A stretch of 64,000 bases of DNA from Nitrobacteraceae bacterium AZCC 1564 (GCA_036924835.1 JBAGRR010000001.1:3177001-3241000); one strand, 5' to 3'; positions 1 through 9,610 are shown, counted from the first letter of the stretch. A program made the numbers and translations. The notes: generated from the letters alone by a model not told the origin.

Positions 1-1
1 G

Positions 2-298
2 CCGAAAGGTGAGATGATGCATCGTGGCAAACCAGTCGATCCATCGAAGATCGAGCGTGTTGCGCTGATGACGGTGGAAGGCGAGAACGATGACATCTCC
101 GGGTTGGGTCAAACTGAAGCAACCCACGGACTATGCAGCGCGATTCCTGACAGCCGTCGCGTTCATTATGTGCAGAAAGGCGTTGGTCATTACGGTGTTT
201 TCAACGGCTCGCGCTTCAAGTCCGAAATCGTCCCTCGAATCTCCGATTTCATGCGCTCGGCGGCTCTCAGCAAGCGCCCTTTGGTGGCGGCGGAATAG
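2..298 (+). CDS. phaZ: Intracellular poly(3-hydroxybutyrate) depolymerase, C-terminal part
   Basis: The reading frame is open from the left edge, so this is the last 98 residues or so of a gene that starts outside the window. The visible part (RTALMTVEGE-like stretch read here as RVALMTVEGENDDISGLGQT, then GVGHYGVFNGSRF and a terminal helix) matches the C-terminal domain of intracellular PHB depolymerases of the PhaZ alpha/beta-hydrolase family; the His of VGHYGVF is the likely catalytic histidine. The family degrades stored polyhydroxybutyrate to hydroxybutyrate. It fits with phaR, phaA and phaB about 31 kb downstream. The family call is confident; the nucleophile lies outside the window. 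Confidence 0.85.
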   Translation, partial: PKGEMMHRGKPVDPSKIERVALMTVEGENDDISGLGQTEATHGLCSAIPDSRRVHYVQKGVGHYGVFNGSRFKSEIVPRISDFMRSAALSKRPLVAAE

Positions 299-445
299 GG
301 TTCCCCAACGGCCATTTTCGGCGGAAAAGCCATATTTTACTGGGGATTCTGCGATTTTACGCGCGTTGAAATCCCCGGCCCTGCCCTCAAGACCTTGATT
401 TTCAACAAAAAAATGGCCGTGCACAATCGTGCCATAAAAGTGAAT

Positions 446-475
446 TTTTCAACCCGCCTCGAGGCGGGTTGAAAA
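446..475. terminator. Perfect 15-bp palindrome downstream of phaZ
   Basis: Fifteen bases pair perfectly on each side of the centre at 460/461 with no loop (core CCCGCCTCGAGGCGGG). A runs on one side and T runs on the other make it a possible bidirectional terminator for phaZ, but the arms meet without a loop, so a protein-binding palindrome is an alternative. The rest of 299-640 shows no further gene. Confidence 0.45.
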
Positions 476-640
476 CTTAAAAATGAATCGCCGTTTCAAG
501 TTTCCAAACCCCTTATCTGGGAGGGCGAATCTCTAAATCCACGATATATTGGGCAAATGATTTGTTTTTGCGCCGATGAATTTCACTGGCGGCGGATATG
601 GCAGAATCCCGGCGAACTCCTGCTGTCCGGACCCGCTGAC

Positions 641-1396
641 ATGGCCTTTCGTGCTCTTCTTTATCGCCGCCCTACCGAACCTCGCACCCTCGCCGTCAAA
701 ATCGGCTCGTCAATTTACGCTGTTCAACTCAGGCGCCATCGTCGTGCGCGCCGTTACACACTCCGTATTCATCCAAGTAAGCGCGAAGCCATCCTGACAA
801 TGCCGCCGCGCGGCAATCTGGTCGATGCGAGGGACTTTGCAGAGCGTCACGGTGCCTGGATTGCGGCGCGTCTTGGCGGTTTGCCGAAGGCCGCACCGTT
901 TTCGCATGGAGCATCGATCCCGTTGCGTGGAGTTCCACATCGAATCGTGCACCGTGCCGGCGAACGTGGAACCGTTTGGACGGATACGCGTGATAGCGGC
1001 GAGAAGATTCTCTGTGTTGCCGGTGACGTCGAGTTCATCGATCGTCGCGTCCATGACTTTCTCAAGCGCGAGGCGCGCCGCGCGCTAACCGATGCATCAC
1101 ATCGTTATGCCGAGATCCTCGGGGTCAAGGTCAAGCGGATCACAATCCGCGACCAGTCGAGCCGATGGGGATCCTGTACGTCCGCCGGCGCGCTGTCATT
1201 TTCCTGGCGCCTCATCCTCGCACCAGCCTATGTGCTCGATTACCTCGCAGCCCATGAAGTCGCGCACCTCGTTGAGATGAATCACTCGTCACGTTTCTGG
1301 AAAGTGGTGGGGAGGATTTGTCCAGCGACCGATCGCGCCAAGAAGTGGCTCGACACCCACGGCAACGATCTGCATCGCTACGGGATCGAGGAATAA
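641..1396 (+). CDS. YgjP/SprT-like zinc metallopeptidase (DUF45, M48-like)
   Basis: A 251-residue protein. The zinc motif HEVAH (in AAHEVAHLVEMNH) is near residue 205, preceded by RDQSSRWGSCTSAG and the SFSWRLILAP stretch typical of the YgjP-like DUF45 family; a third ligand is expected shortly downstream in the NHSSRFW region. The frame stays open to an upstream ATG at 557, but the conserved N-terminus begins MAFRALLYRRP at 641, so that start is preferred; neither has a strong ribosome binding site. Substrate unknown. It stands alone between phaZ and a convergent PBP gene, followed by a double-hairpin repeat. Confidence 0.8.
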   Translation: MAFRALLYRRPTEPRTLAVKIGSSIYAVQLRRHRRARRYTLRIHPSKREAILTMPPRGNLVDARDFAERHGAWIAARLGGLPKAAPFSHGASIPLRGVPHRIVHRAGERGTVWTDTRDSGEKILCVAGDVEFIDRRVHDFLKREARRALTDASHRYAEILGVKVKRITIRDQSSRWGSCTSAGALSFSWRLILAPAYVLDYLAAHEVAHLVEMNHSSRFWKVVGRICPATDRAKKWLDTHGNDLHRYGIEE

Positions 1397-1409
1397 TCCG
1401 AAGAATAAT

Positions 1410-1576
1410 CTAGTGTCCTGTCTCCGAATAACCGGCCTATTTGCAGCACACTCGCGCGGTTATTCGGAGACGAAGGGACACTAGCAAGCTTATGATTCTA
1501 GTGTGGCTTCCGTCTCGCAATTGCCGATAAGAAACTAGCCGCAAGAGACGTCGGCAATTGCGAGACGCCACACTAG
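1410..1576 (+). repeat. CTAG double-hairpin repeat unit 1 (class A)
   Basis: Two hairpins, 1410-1484 and 1498-1576, with CTAG at all four feet and a 13-base spacer (CAAGCTTATGATT). Hairpin 1 has 15-bp arms starting GTCTCCGAATAACCG; hairpin 2 has 16-bp arms starting GTCTCGCAATTGCCGA. Total 167 bp. It fills the gap between two convergent genes. No T tract follows, so it is not a standard terminator. Confidence 0.9.
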
Positions 1577-1587
1577 GCGCGGGCAGA

Positions 1588-3858
1588 TTAACGTCTGCCG
1601 CCGAAGACTCGATCGATCAGCCAGCCATCGAGACCAGCGTCTGCCTCAGGCCGCACTGACGTTTGTGTCACAGGAGGTCTCGCCTGCGTGTTGGGCGGAG
1701 GTGGCAGATAGCCTTGATTGCTACTCTGTTGTGTCTGCTGCCGTTCTACCGGCTGAACAGGAGGCGGTACCCGGGCGTTGCCTGGGAATAGGCTCGACAG
1801 GAACCCGCCGCCGTCATTGCTCTGCGGCTGATAAGATCCTGGCAGAGGTGCCGGCGGCACGTTCTGATGTGCGGCCTTCATGAAGCGGGTCCAGACCTCG
1901 ACAGGCAAGCCGCCACCGGTCGCTTTCTTCGTGGGCGAATTGTCGTCGTTGCCGAGCCAGACGCCGGTTACGAGATTCGCGGTGTAGCCGATGAACCACG
2001 CGTCGCGGAAGTCCTGGCTGGTGCCGGTCTTGCCGGCGGCGGACCAGCCCGGAATGTCCGCCTTGCGCGCTGTGCCCATCACTAATGTTTCATGCATCAT
2101 GCTGTTCATCATGCCGACATAGGCCGGATCGATGACTTTCAGCGGCGGGTCGGCACGACGAGCATAAAGAATCTTACCTTCCGGCGTGCGAATCCTGTTC
2201 ACCACGTGTGGGGATGCGGCGAAACCGCCATTGGCAAATGGCGCGTAGGCGCCGACCAACTCGGTCACCGACACTTCCGAGGTTCCAAGGGAGATCGAGG
2301 CATTGGCTTCGAGCTTCGATGCGATACCGAGGCGATGCGCCGTGCGAACGACGTTCGCTGGCCCCACCTCGATGCCAAGTCTGACGGCGACTGTGTTGAG
2401 CGACATCGCCAGCGCGCGCGTGAGCGTGACAGGACCGAAGTATTCGCGGCTGTAGTTCTCCGGCCTCCAGCCTTTGACGTCGAGCGGAGCGTCCGGGCGC
2501 ACCGTGTCGGGGGTCAATCCGGCCTCAAGAGCTGTGAGATAGACGAAGGGCTTGAAGGCGGAGCCAGGCTGGCGCTTCGCGGTCACCGCGCGGTTGAATT
2601 GGCTTTCAGCATAATTGCGGCCGCCGACCATCGCCCGCACAGCGCCATTTGGCGTCATGGCCACCAGGGCGCCCTGGCTGACATTGAACTTCACACTTTT
2701 GGTCGCAAGCTCATCGATAATGGCGGCTTCGGCGACGCTCTGCAATTTCGGATCAATCGACGTCTCGACTACGATGTTCTGATCGATCTGACCAACGAGA
2801 TCGTCGAGTACTTCGCTGATCCAGTCGGCGACATAGTTGATGGTGCCGGCACCGGCCGGATTAACGGCGTGCGCGGGATGCGCGATCGCGCTTTGGGCCT
2901 GGGCATCGGTGATGAACTTCACTTCCGCCATTGCGCTGAGCACGGTCTGCGCCCGCTTTTCAGCGCCTTCGGGATTGCGATTGGGGGCGAGGCGGGATGG
3001 CGACTTCACCAGCCCTGCCAGCATTGCAGCTTCCGCCAGCGAGACGTTCTTTGCGGACTTGCCAAAGTACCTTTGCGCAGCAGCTTCGACACCATAGGCG
3101 CCCGACCCGAAATACACGCGATTGAGGTACAGTTCGAGAATTTCGGCCTTGGAGTACTTTCGCTCAAGCCAAAGGGCGAGCTCAACCTCCTGCAACTTAC
3201 GCTGAAGCGTTCGCTCCTGCGTCAGGAACAGATTTTTGGCGAGCTGTTGCGTCAGCGTGGAGCCGCCTTGCGACACGCCGCGATGCATCAAATTTGCTAC
3301 GACGGCGCGCGCGATGCCGGTGGGGTCGATGCCGAAGTGCGAGTAGAAGCGCCGGTCTTCGATGGCAATGAACGCCTTAGGTAGAAAGGGCGGCAGATCC
3401 TTCAGCGACACATTGGCGCCGGGCATTTCGCCGCGCGTGGCGATTATGCTCCCGTCCATGGCGGCGATCTGGATCGTCGGAGGCCGCTTGGGAATTTCCA
3501 GAGACTGGATGGAGGGGAGTTGCGCGCCCACCCAGACGATGGCTCCGGCACCGGCAATCACGGCCCAAAGGCTGAAAACCACGCCCCAGTAAATGAGACG
3601 ACCCGCCACGGACCGCGAGCGGCCTTTGGGCGAACTATCTTTGTCTTTGCGCGACGGCGCGTTGCGCGCCCGCCGTTCGCGGGGCGCTTCATCAACGCCA
3701 TCATCGTCGATTGGCTTAGCGCGCCGACGTTTGGGCTGCGGCTCCTCGTCGTCAACGACATGGCCGACGCGGTCCCAGCGATTGAGGCGAACGCTGTCAA
3801 GCGAGGCCGGGCCGTCGAACTTCGGCTCCTTACGTCCGCTTTTCTTTTTTCGCCCCAT
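1588..3858 (-). CDS. Class A penicillin-binding protein (PBP1A family)
   Basis: A bifunctional peptidoglycan synthase of about 756 residues. A charged, Arg-rich cytoplasmic tail of about 85 residues precedes one membrane segment (about 87-113). The GT51 glycosyltransferase domain shows EDRRFYSHFGID and GGSTLTQQLAKN. The transpeptidase domain shows the active-site SxxK (SAFK, near residue 433), SxN (SLNT) and KTGTSQ. The C-terminus is Pro/Gln-rich. ATG at 3858 (MGRKKKSG) is chosen over an in-frame start 21 bases upstream because the basic MGRKKK start is typical. It polymerises and crosslinks peptidoglycan in the periplasm. The exact paralogue name is left open. Confidence 0.9.
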   Translation of the reverse strand: MGRKKKSGRKEPKFDGPASLDSVRLNRWDRVGHVVDDEEPQPKRRRAKPIDDDGVDEAPRERRARNAPSRKDKDSSPKGRSRSVAGRLIYWGVVFSLWAVIAGAGAIVWVGAQLPSIQSLEIPKRPPTIQIAAMDGSIIATRGEMPGANVSLKDLPPFLPKAFIAIEDRRFYSHFGIDPTGIARAVVANLMHRGVSQGGSTLTQQLAKNLFLTQERTLQRKLQEVELALWLERKYSKAEILELYLNRVYFGSGAYGVEAAAQRYFGKSAKNVSLAEAAMLAGLVKSPSRLAPNRNPEGAEKRAQTVLSAMAEVKFITDAQAQSAIAHPAHAVNPAGAGTINYVADWISEVLDDLVGQIDQNIVVETSIDPKLQSVAEAAIIDELATKSVKFNVSQGALVAMTPNGAVRAMVGGRNYAESQFNRAVTAKRQPGSAFKPFVYLTALEAGLTPDTVRPDAPLDVKGWRPENYSREYFGPVTLTRALAMSLNTVAVRLGIEVGPANVVRTAHRLGIASKLEANASISLGTSEVSVTELVGAYAPFANGGFAASPHVVNRIRTPEGKILYARRADPPLKVIDPAYVGMMNSMMHETLVMGTARKADIPGWSAAGKTGTSQDFRDAWFIGYTANLVTGVWLGNDDNSPTKKATGGGLPVEVWTRFMKAAHQNVPPAPLPGSYQPQSNDGGGFLSSLFPGNARVPPPVQPVERQQTQQSSNQGYLPPPPNTQARPPVTQTSVRPEADAGLDGWLIDRVFGGRR

Positions 3859-3973
3859 CGCCATACGCGATATGCCCACGCCCCACTGAACTGTCGCTGT
3901 GGTTTGCAGGCTAGCGGTGGCGGTTTAAAGGCGCGTTAAGTGGACGTTAACGCAACTTTAGGCATGGCCGCGA

Positions 3974-4336
3974 TTAGGCCAGCCATAGCAAGATAAGCGC
4001 AAGAATTGCAGGCAGTGCCTGCACGATCACGATTTTCTTGCTGACAGAGTAGCCACCGTAGAGACCGGCGACGATCACGCAGATCAGAAAAAAAGCTTTG
4101 ATCTGAAAACCGAATGCTGCGTTGGGGTGAATAAGACCCCAGATCAGGCCGGCTGCAAGAAAGCCGTTGTAGAGGCCCTGGTTCGCGGCCAGCATGGCGG
4201 ACTGTTGCGCCTTCTCGAGCGTATTGCCGAACGTCGCCAGGCCTTTCGGTTTGGTCCAGAGAAACATCTCCAGGACCAGGAAATAGAGATGGAGCGCCAC
4301 GACCAGCGCGACGAGACCATTGGCGACATAGCTCAT
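3974..4336 (-). CDS. DUF1304 family small membrane protein
   Basis: A 120-residue, very hydrophobic protein with about four membrane segments. It carries the DUF1304 signature EMFLWTKPKGL near residue 23 and LAANQGLYNGFLAAGL near residues 49-64. Function of the family is unknown. It stands alone, divergent from the downstream methyltransferase gene. No signal for regulation is clear. Confidence 0.85.
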   Translation of the reverse strand: MSYVANGLVALVVALHLYFLVLEMFLWTKPKGLATFGNTLEKAQQSAMLAANQGLYNGFLAAGLIWGLIHPNAAFGFQIKAFFLICVIVAGLYGGYSVSKKIVIVQALPAILALILLWLA

Positions 4337-4460
4337 ATTGCTTCCCCAAGCCGATCGAATAGATGGAACCTAGCATGCCATGTACCTTGTCAGAAATCGG
4401 CAAGACAGAGGTCGTCAAAGTAGCGATGCTTGGTCAAGACAGAGATCAGGGGAGTCTTCT

Positions 4461-4994
4461 ATGCCAGCGAAACAAACTGAACGATTTTCGCTCGATCGGC
4501 TGGAGACGCCTATCGGCATCGCACTGCTGGTGACGGACGGCGAAGGCTTTTTGCGTGCACTCGACTGGTCCGACTACGAATCCCGGCTGCATCGTTTGCT
4601 CAAGCGGCACTATGGCGACCTTGTTCTTGAAGAGGCGCCGGCGCCAAAGAATTTACTCCGCGCGCTGAAAGGCTATTTTTCCGGTGACCTCGACCAACTG
4701 GCGACAATCAAATGGCGTACCGGCGGAACGTCTTTCCAGCGTAATGTTTGGACGGCGTTGCAGACCATTCCGGCAGGACGAACGTCGAGCTATGGGGAGC
4801 TTGCTGCGCGGCTGAACGTTCCGAACGCGGCTCGTGCCGTCGGCCTCGCCAATGGCGCCAATCCGATTAGTGTTGTCGTGCCGTGTCATCGTCTGATCGG
4901 CGCCGACGGTTCGCTGACCGGCTATGGCGGTGGGCTTGAGCGTAAACAATGGCTGTTAAAGCACGAAGGCGCGACGTTCAAACCCGCAGTATAG
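4461..4994 (+). CDS. ogt: Methylated-DNA--protein-cysteine S-methyltransferase
   Basis: A 177-residue suicide repair protein that transfers alkyl groups from O6-alkylguanine to its own cysteine. The active site VVPCHRLIGADGSL is near residues 138-151, followed by GYGGGLERKQWLL. The frame is open from 4380, but ATG 4461 follows a good ribosome binding site (GGGGAG, about 7 bases upstream) and begins at the usual N-terminus. The stop codon is directly followed by the CTAG of a repeat unit. Ogt is the closest family name; no Ada-type N-terminal domain is present. Confidence 0.9.
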   Translation: MPAKQTERFSLDRLETPIGIALLVTDGEGFLRALDWSDYESRLHRLLKRHYGDLVLEEAPAPKNLLRALKGYFSGDLDQLATIKWRTGGTSFQRNVWTALQTIPAGRTSSYGELAARLNVPNAARAVGLANGANPISVVVPCHRLIGADGSLTGYGGGLERKQWLLKHEGATFKPAV

Positions 4995-5161
4995 CTAGTG
5001 TCCCGAATCCGAAGTCCGCCTCATCGTGCAGCACTCTCCGTAGCGGACTTTGGATTCGAAAGGACACTAGTAAATTCATAATTCTAGTGTGGTCCAGGTT
5101 CAGAAGTTCGCTGGAAGGACCCGCCGGAAAAATCGGGCGAACTTCTGAACCACCACACTAG
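4995..5161 (+). repeat. CTAG double-hairpin repeat unit 2 (class B)
   Basis: Hairpins 4995-5070 and 5084-5161, spacer TAAATTCATAATT. Stem arms begin CGAATCCGAAGTCCGC and AGGTTCAGAAGTTCGC. It starts on the base after the ogt stop codon and ends 6 bases before the glnD stop codon, so it is nearly the whole gap between these convergent genes. Confidence 0.9.
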
Positions 5162-5167
5162 TAGCAA

Positions 5168-8014
5168 TCAGGCCGCGGGCTTTGCAGCGTTGTCCTCGTT
5201 GGCGAGGAGGTGGATCAACGCGCGCTTGATGGCGGCCTGCCGGGTCGGGGCGGTGATCTGTGCCCCGAGCAGGTCAGTGACATAAAACACGTCGCGCGCG
5301 CGCTCGCCGAACGTTGCCACGTGAGCCGAAGCAATATTGAGGTTGAGCTTCGAAATTGCGGTGGTGAGTTGATAGAGCAAACCAGGGCGATCGAGACCTG
5401 AGACTTCGATCACGGTATGGCGGTCCGACCATTGATTGTTGATGATGACTTCCGGCTCAACAACGAATGGCTTCAAACGAGTCTTCGCTGAACTTCGCTT
5501 CGCCACCACGTCCGGCAGCCGGAGCTTTCCTTCGAGCACCTGCTCGATTGTGTCGCCGATGCGGGTCGCGCGGCGTCCTTCGTCCTCGTTGCGATCGTAT
5601 TCACGCGAAATAGCGATCGTATCGAGCGCGATGCCGTCAGTCGTCGTGTAGATCTGCGCGTCAACGATATTGGCGCCAGCCGATGCACATGCGCCGGCGA
5701 TAATCGACAACAGCCAGGGATGATCCGGCGCAAGGATCGTCAATTCCGTGACGCCACGCGCCTCGTCGAAGCCGACATTAACGGCCAGTTTGTGCCCGCT
5801 CGCCTCGCTCGCTTTGACAAAACGGGCATGACGGATTTTCCGCGCCAGGTCGACCTTCATCCAGTAGGCCGGGTAGTGACGAGCAATGTATGCGTTGAGC
5901 TCGCTCTCGGGCCATTCGGTAAACGCTGCTCGGAATTCGGCCTGCGCGGCCTGGATACGCTGCGCGCGGTTGACTTCCGAGAAGCCACCGGTCAGCACCG
6001 GCTCGGTCTCGTAATAAAGGGTGCGGATGAGCTGTGCCTTCCAGCCATTCCACACGCCAGGGCCGACGCCGCGAATGTCCGCGGTGGTGAGGATCGTGAG
6101 CAGCTTCATTTGCTCGACGGACTGCACGACGGCAGCGAAGTTCTCGATGGTCTTGCGGTCGGACAAGTCACGTGACTGTGCCACCGTGGACATCGTCAGA
6201 TGTTCTTCGATCAGCCAGGCGATCAACTCGGTGTCCGCAGCATTGAAGCCGAAGCGCGGACACAGCCGCCGTGCGACCTTGGCGCCTGCGATTGAATGAT
6301 CCTCGGGGCGTCCTTTTGCAATGTCGTGCAGAAACACCGCCATGTAGAGCACCGCGCGATGTTCGGGGCGGATCTTCCGCATCAGGTCGCTGGCGACAGT
6401 GTATTCCTCATTCCCGCCGCGTTCGATGTCCTGAAGGATGCCGATACAGCGCAACAGATGCTCGTCCACCGTGTAGTGATGATACATATTGAACTGCATC
6501 ATCGACACGATCTGGCCAAAGGCGCGGATGAAGCGGCCCAGTACGCCAGCCTCGTTCATGCGCCGGAGCACGATCTCCGCGTCATTCGACGTCAGAATTT
6601 CGAGGAATAGCTTGTTGGCTTCGGGATTTTCACGGAGCTTCTGGTTGACGAGATTGAGGGAGCGTGTCGTCGCACGCATGGCGTCTGGATGGAAAGCCAG
6701 GTTGTTTTTCTGCGCCAGCCGAAAGATCCGGATCAGATTGACAGGATCGCGCTTAAAAACGTCAGGCGCTGCCAGGTTAATGCGGTTGTTGTCGACGATG
6801 AAATCTTCACCAGCCGGCACGCGTCCACGCTTCCGGCCCGGTCGCAGACGCGCCATCACCCGGCTTAGCACTGGCGCAGGCTTCGCTTCCTGGTCTTCGA
6901 GCTTGGCGCAAAGGATCGCAGTGAGGTCGCCGACTTCCTTGGCAATCAGGAAGTAGTGCTTCATGAAACGCTCGACGTCCTGCATGCCGGGATGCGATGT
7001 GTAGCCGAGCCGTTGCGCGATCTCACGCTGCATTTCGAACGACAGGCGCTCTTCGGGGCGGCCTGTATAGAAATGCATGTTGCAGCGGACCGACCACAGG
7101 AAATCCTCGCAGCGGCGGAACGTACGATACTCCTGCGCGTCGAAAACGCCGCGTTGGACAAGATCCTCGGTTTCACGGACGCGATAGACGTATTTGGCGA
7201 TCCAGAACAGCGTATGCAGATCGCGGAGGCCGCCCTTACCATCTTTCACGTTGGGTTCGACCAGATAGCGCGATTGGCCGGCGCGGCGGTGGCGTTCCTC
7301 GCGTTCGGCAAGTTTCGCGGCGACGAATTCAGCCGCCGTGCCTTGCACGACCTCTTTGTCGAAGCGCGTGACCAATTCCTCGTAGAGCGCGGTATCGCCG
7401 GTCAGGAAGCGCGTTTCCAGCACCGAAGTGCGGATCGTCATATCGGCCCGTGCCTGCCGGATCGATTCGTCGACCGAGCGCGTCGCATGCCCGACCTTCA
7501 GCCCCATGTCCCACAGGCAATAGAGGATGGCCTCGGCAACCTGTTCGCCCCAGGCGGTTTGCTTGTAGGGCAGGATGAACAGCAGATCGATGTCCGACTC
7601 CGGCGCCATCAGGCCGCGGCCATAGCCGCCGGTGGCGATGACGGCCATCCGCTCGGAGTCTGATGGTGTCGGTGAGTGATAGAGGTGTCTGGTCGCGGCG
7701 TTGAACAGAATACGGATGATTTCGTCCTGCACGAAGCAAAGCCGCTCCGCGCAGCGCCGTCCGTGACGGTCCTTCAGCAATTGAGCTTGTGCAGCCTCGC
7801 GCGCCGCGGCGAGTTCGCTCTTGAGCAGCTGGGCCATGGCGGTGCGGAAAATATCGTCGTTGCCGGCGTGCTTGTCGGCAAGCGCACTGATCGCAGCAGC
7901 GATGCGAGCGCTGTCGAAGACCGTTTCGGCATCTGGCGTGAGGTTGACCGCAACATTGTCCATGACAATCGGAATATCGGAGCGTGAAAGCGGTGTCATC
8001 AGGGGATTGGTCAT
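5168..8014 (-). CDS. glnD: Bifunctional PII uridylyltransferase / uridylyl-removing enzyme
   Basis: A 948-residue nitrogen sensor that uridylylates PII proteins when glutamine is low and deuridylylates them when it is high. The nucleotidyltransferase motif GGYGRGLMAPESDIDL lies near residues 129-144. The HD domain (FLHDIAKGRPEDHS) is near residue 565, and two ACT domains occupy the last 200 residues (ILAPDHPWLLSIIAGA and VSGLDRPGLLYQLTTA). The first ATG (8012-8014) directly abuts the CTAG of a repeat unit, so its leader is the repeat itself; a second in-frame ATG lies 15 bases downstream and could be the real start. Confidence 0.95.
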   Translation of the reverse strand: MTNPLMTPLSRSDIPIVMDNVAVNLTPDAETVFDSARIAAAISALADKHAGNDDIFRTAMAQLLKSELAAAREAAQAQLLKDRHGRRCAERLCFVQDEIIRILFNAATRHLYHSPTPSDSERMAVIATGGYGRGLMAPESDIDLLFILPYKQTAWGEQVAEAILYCLWDMGLKVGHATRSVDESIRQARADMTIRTSVLETRFLTGDTALYEELVTRFDKEVVQGTAAEFVAAKLAEREERHRRAGQSRYLVEPNVKDGKGGLRDLHTLFWIAKYVYRVRETEDLVQRGVFDAQEYRTFRRCEDFLWSVRCNMHFYTGRPEERLSFEMQREIAQRLGYTSHPGMQDVERFMKHYFLIAKEVGDLTAILCAKLEDQEAKPAPVLSRVMARLRPGRKRGRVPAGEDFIVDNNRINLAAPDVFKRDPVNLIRIFRLAQKNNLAFHPDAMRATTRSLNLVNQKLRENPEANKLFLEILTSNDAEIVLRRMNEAGVLGRFIRAFGQIVSMMQFNMYHHYTVDEHLLRCIGILQDIERGGNEEYTVASDLMRKIRPEHRAVLYMAVFLHDIAKGRPEDHSIAGAKVARRLCPRFGFNAADTELIAWLIEEHLTMSTVAQSRDLSDRKTIENFAAVVQSVEQMKLLTILTTADIRGVGPGVWNGWKAQLIRTLYYETEPVLTGGFSEVNRAQRIQAAQAEFRAAFTEWPESELNAYIARHYPAYWMKVDLARKIRHARFVKASEASGHKLAVNVGFDEARGVTELTILAPDHPWLLSIIAGACASAGANIVDAQIYTTTDGIALDTIAISREYDRNEDEGRRATRIGDTIEQVLEGKLRLPDVVAKRSSAKTRLKPFVVEPEVIINNQWSDRHTVIEVSGLDRPGLLYQLTTAISKLNLNIASAHVATFGERARDVFYVTDLLGAQITAPTRQAAIKRALIHLLANEDNAAKPAA

Positions 8015-8179
8015 CTAGTGTCCCGATTCGGAAATTCGCATGATTGCGCGGCACCTTCGTTTGCGAACTTCGGAATCGAAGGACACTAGCAAGTTATTGA
8101 TCTGGTGTGGCTTTGGTTCGGACGTCCGCATTCCGCACTCGCCGCACGAATGATGCGGACGTCCGTACCGCCACACCAG
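8015..8179 (+). repeat. CTAG double-hairpin repeat unit 3 (class C)
   Basis: Hairpins 8015-8089 and 8102-8179 separated by a 12-base spacer. Stems start CGATTCGGAAATTCGCA and TTCGGACGTCCGCA. The outer feet of hairpin 2 have decayed to CTGG and CCAG. The unit directly adjoins the glnD start codon. From 8180 to 8387 follows an AT-rich leader of the ABC importer operon with no gene; it probably holds that promoter, but no confident -35/-10 pair was found. Confidence 0.85.
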
Positions 8180-8387
8180 TGACATCTGTTCTCATTTTCC
8201 AGCGATTCAAGAAATGCCGTTTCGTGCTGAGCGCAATTCGGGTAGTTATTTTCTCATTGACGCGAGAGGGTTAACTTATTGAAATAAAAAAGATATTCTC
8301 GCTACTTCGGCGCTGTCAAATTGCTGCGGAATATGAGATTGCAGCACCAGTCAATACGACCCCCTTTTACGAGATGGAGAAGATTTG

Positions 8388-9362
8388 ATGTCCCAGTTCA
8401 CCCGACGCGTATTTGCTGCGATTGCCGCAGTCGCGGCGCTTGCGCCAAGCACACTGTTCGCCGCCGATGCGCCGAAACAGATCGCGATCGATTGGGCGAC
8501 CTACAATCCGGTTTCCATCGTGCTAAAGGAAAAGGGGCTGCTCGAAAAGGAATTCGCCAAGGACGGAATCAAGATCGTCTGGGTGCAGTCCGCGGGCTCC
8601 AACAAGGCGCTCGAATTTCTGAACGCGGGGTCGATCGATTTCGGCTCGTCCGCGGGATCCGCCGCCTTGGTCGCCAAGATCAACGGCAACCCGATTAAGT
8701 CGATCTATGTTTATTCGCGTCCGGAATGGACCGCGCTGGTCACGACCAAGGACTCCAAGATCACCAAGGTCGCTGAACTGAAAGGCAAGCGTGTCGCCGT
8801 TACGCGTGGTACCGATCCGCACATCTTCCTTGTGCGTGCGCTGCTTGAGGCGGGCCTGACCGAAAAAGACATCACGCCGGTGTTGCTGCAGCATGCCGAT
8901 GGCAAGACCGCGCTCATTCGCGGCGACGTCGATGCATGGGCAGGTCTTGATCCGATGATGGCGCAAGCGGAAATCGAAGATGGCGCCAGGCTGTTTTACC
9001 GCAAGCCGGAAGCCAACACCTGGGGCATCCTCAACGTCCGCGAGGAATTTCTGAAGAACCATCCGGACCTCGTGCGCCGCGTGCTCGCCGTTTATGAAGA
9101 GGCCCGCAAGTACTCACTCACTCACTATGATGAGCTTAAGCAGGGCTTTAAGGCCGCAACCAAGCTTCCCGACGTGGTGATCGACAAGCAGCTCAAGGAG
9201 CGCACTGAACTCACTCATAACCGCATCGGCGCGCCGCAGCGCGAGTCGATTCTGGCGGCAGGCCTTGCGCTCCAGCAAGCGGGTGTCATCCAGTCCAGCG
9301 TCGATGTGAAGGCTGCAGTGGATTCCCTGATCGATGACCAGGTTCCGCTGCCGACGAATTGA
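8388..9362 (+). CDS. ABC transporter substrate-binding protein, sulfonate/nitrate/taurine type
   Basis: A 324-residue periplasmic binding protein. It has a classical signal peptide (MSQFTRRVF then a hydrophobic core and an AxA-type site near LFAADA, about residue 26). The fold-typical stretches GSIDFGSSAGSAALVA and AELKGKRVAVTRGTDPH place it in the SsuA/TauA/NrtA group. ATG 8388 is supported by a GGAGA box 7 bases upstream. It heads a transporter operon with permease and ATPase genes and an OsmC gene. Aliphatic sulfonates are the likeliest substrate, but this is inferred from family only. Confidence 0.85.
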   Translation: MSQFTRRVFAAIAAVAALAPSTLFAADAPKQIAIDWATYNPVSIVLKEKGLLEKEFAKDGIKIVWVQSAGSNKALEFLNAGSIDFGSSAGSAALVAKINGNPIKSIYVYSRPEWTALVTTKDSKITKVAELKGKRVAVTRGTDPHIFLVRALLEAGLTEKDITPVLLQHADGKTALIRGDVDAWAGLDPMMAQAEIEDGARLFYRKPEANTWGILNVREEFLKNHPDLVRRVLAVYEEARKYSLTHYDELKQGFKAATKLPDVVIDKQLKERTELTHNRIGAPQRESILAAGLALQQAGVIQSSVDVKAAVDSLIDDQVPLPTN

Positions 9363-9386
9363 GGGACAGTTAACGATGGTTGACAG

Positions 9387-9540
9387 CTAGTGTGGCGGTT
9401 CGGAAGTTCGCTCCATTTTCCAGCGAACTTCTGAACCTAAGCCACACTAGAATCGTGGATTTGCTAGTCTCCCTTTGATTCCGAAGTTCGCATCCGAGCT
9501 AAGCCGCAAGCCAGTGCGAACTTCGGAATCGGGACACTAG
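9387..9540 (-). repeat. CTAG double-hairpin repeat unit 4 (hybrid of classes B and E)
   Basis: Hairpins 9387-9450 and 9464-9540, spacer AATCGTGGATTTG, which is the reverse orientation relative to unit 1. The first hairpin has class B type arms (CGGAAGTTCGC) and is short (64 bp); the second has the class E arms GATTCCGAAGTTCGCA, 16 bp perfect. It lies inside the ABC importer gene cluster between the binding-protein and permease genes. Confidence 0.85.
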
Positions 9541-9610
9541 AACGGCCATCGCCGTACAGGCTGTTGTCACAAAGGGCTCTTGCAATCCTGAGCATTTGCG
9601 CGTTTTTGCT

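Noticed and set aside
1410-1576. Repeat units as ordinary Rho-independent terminators
   Set aside because: Stems are long and no T tract follows either hairpin; units also occur in gene leaders and in divergent gaps.
2092-3384. 430-residue frame on the plus strand
   Set aside because: It lies wholly opposite the penicillin-binding protein gene, has no family features, and is rich in residues typical of antisense frames in GC-rich DNA.
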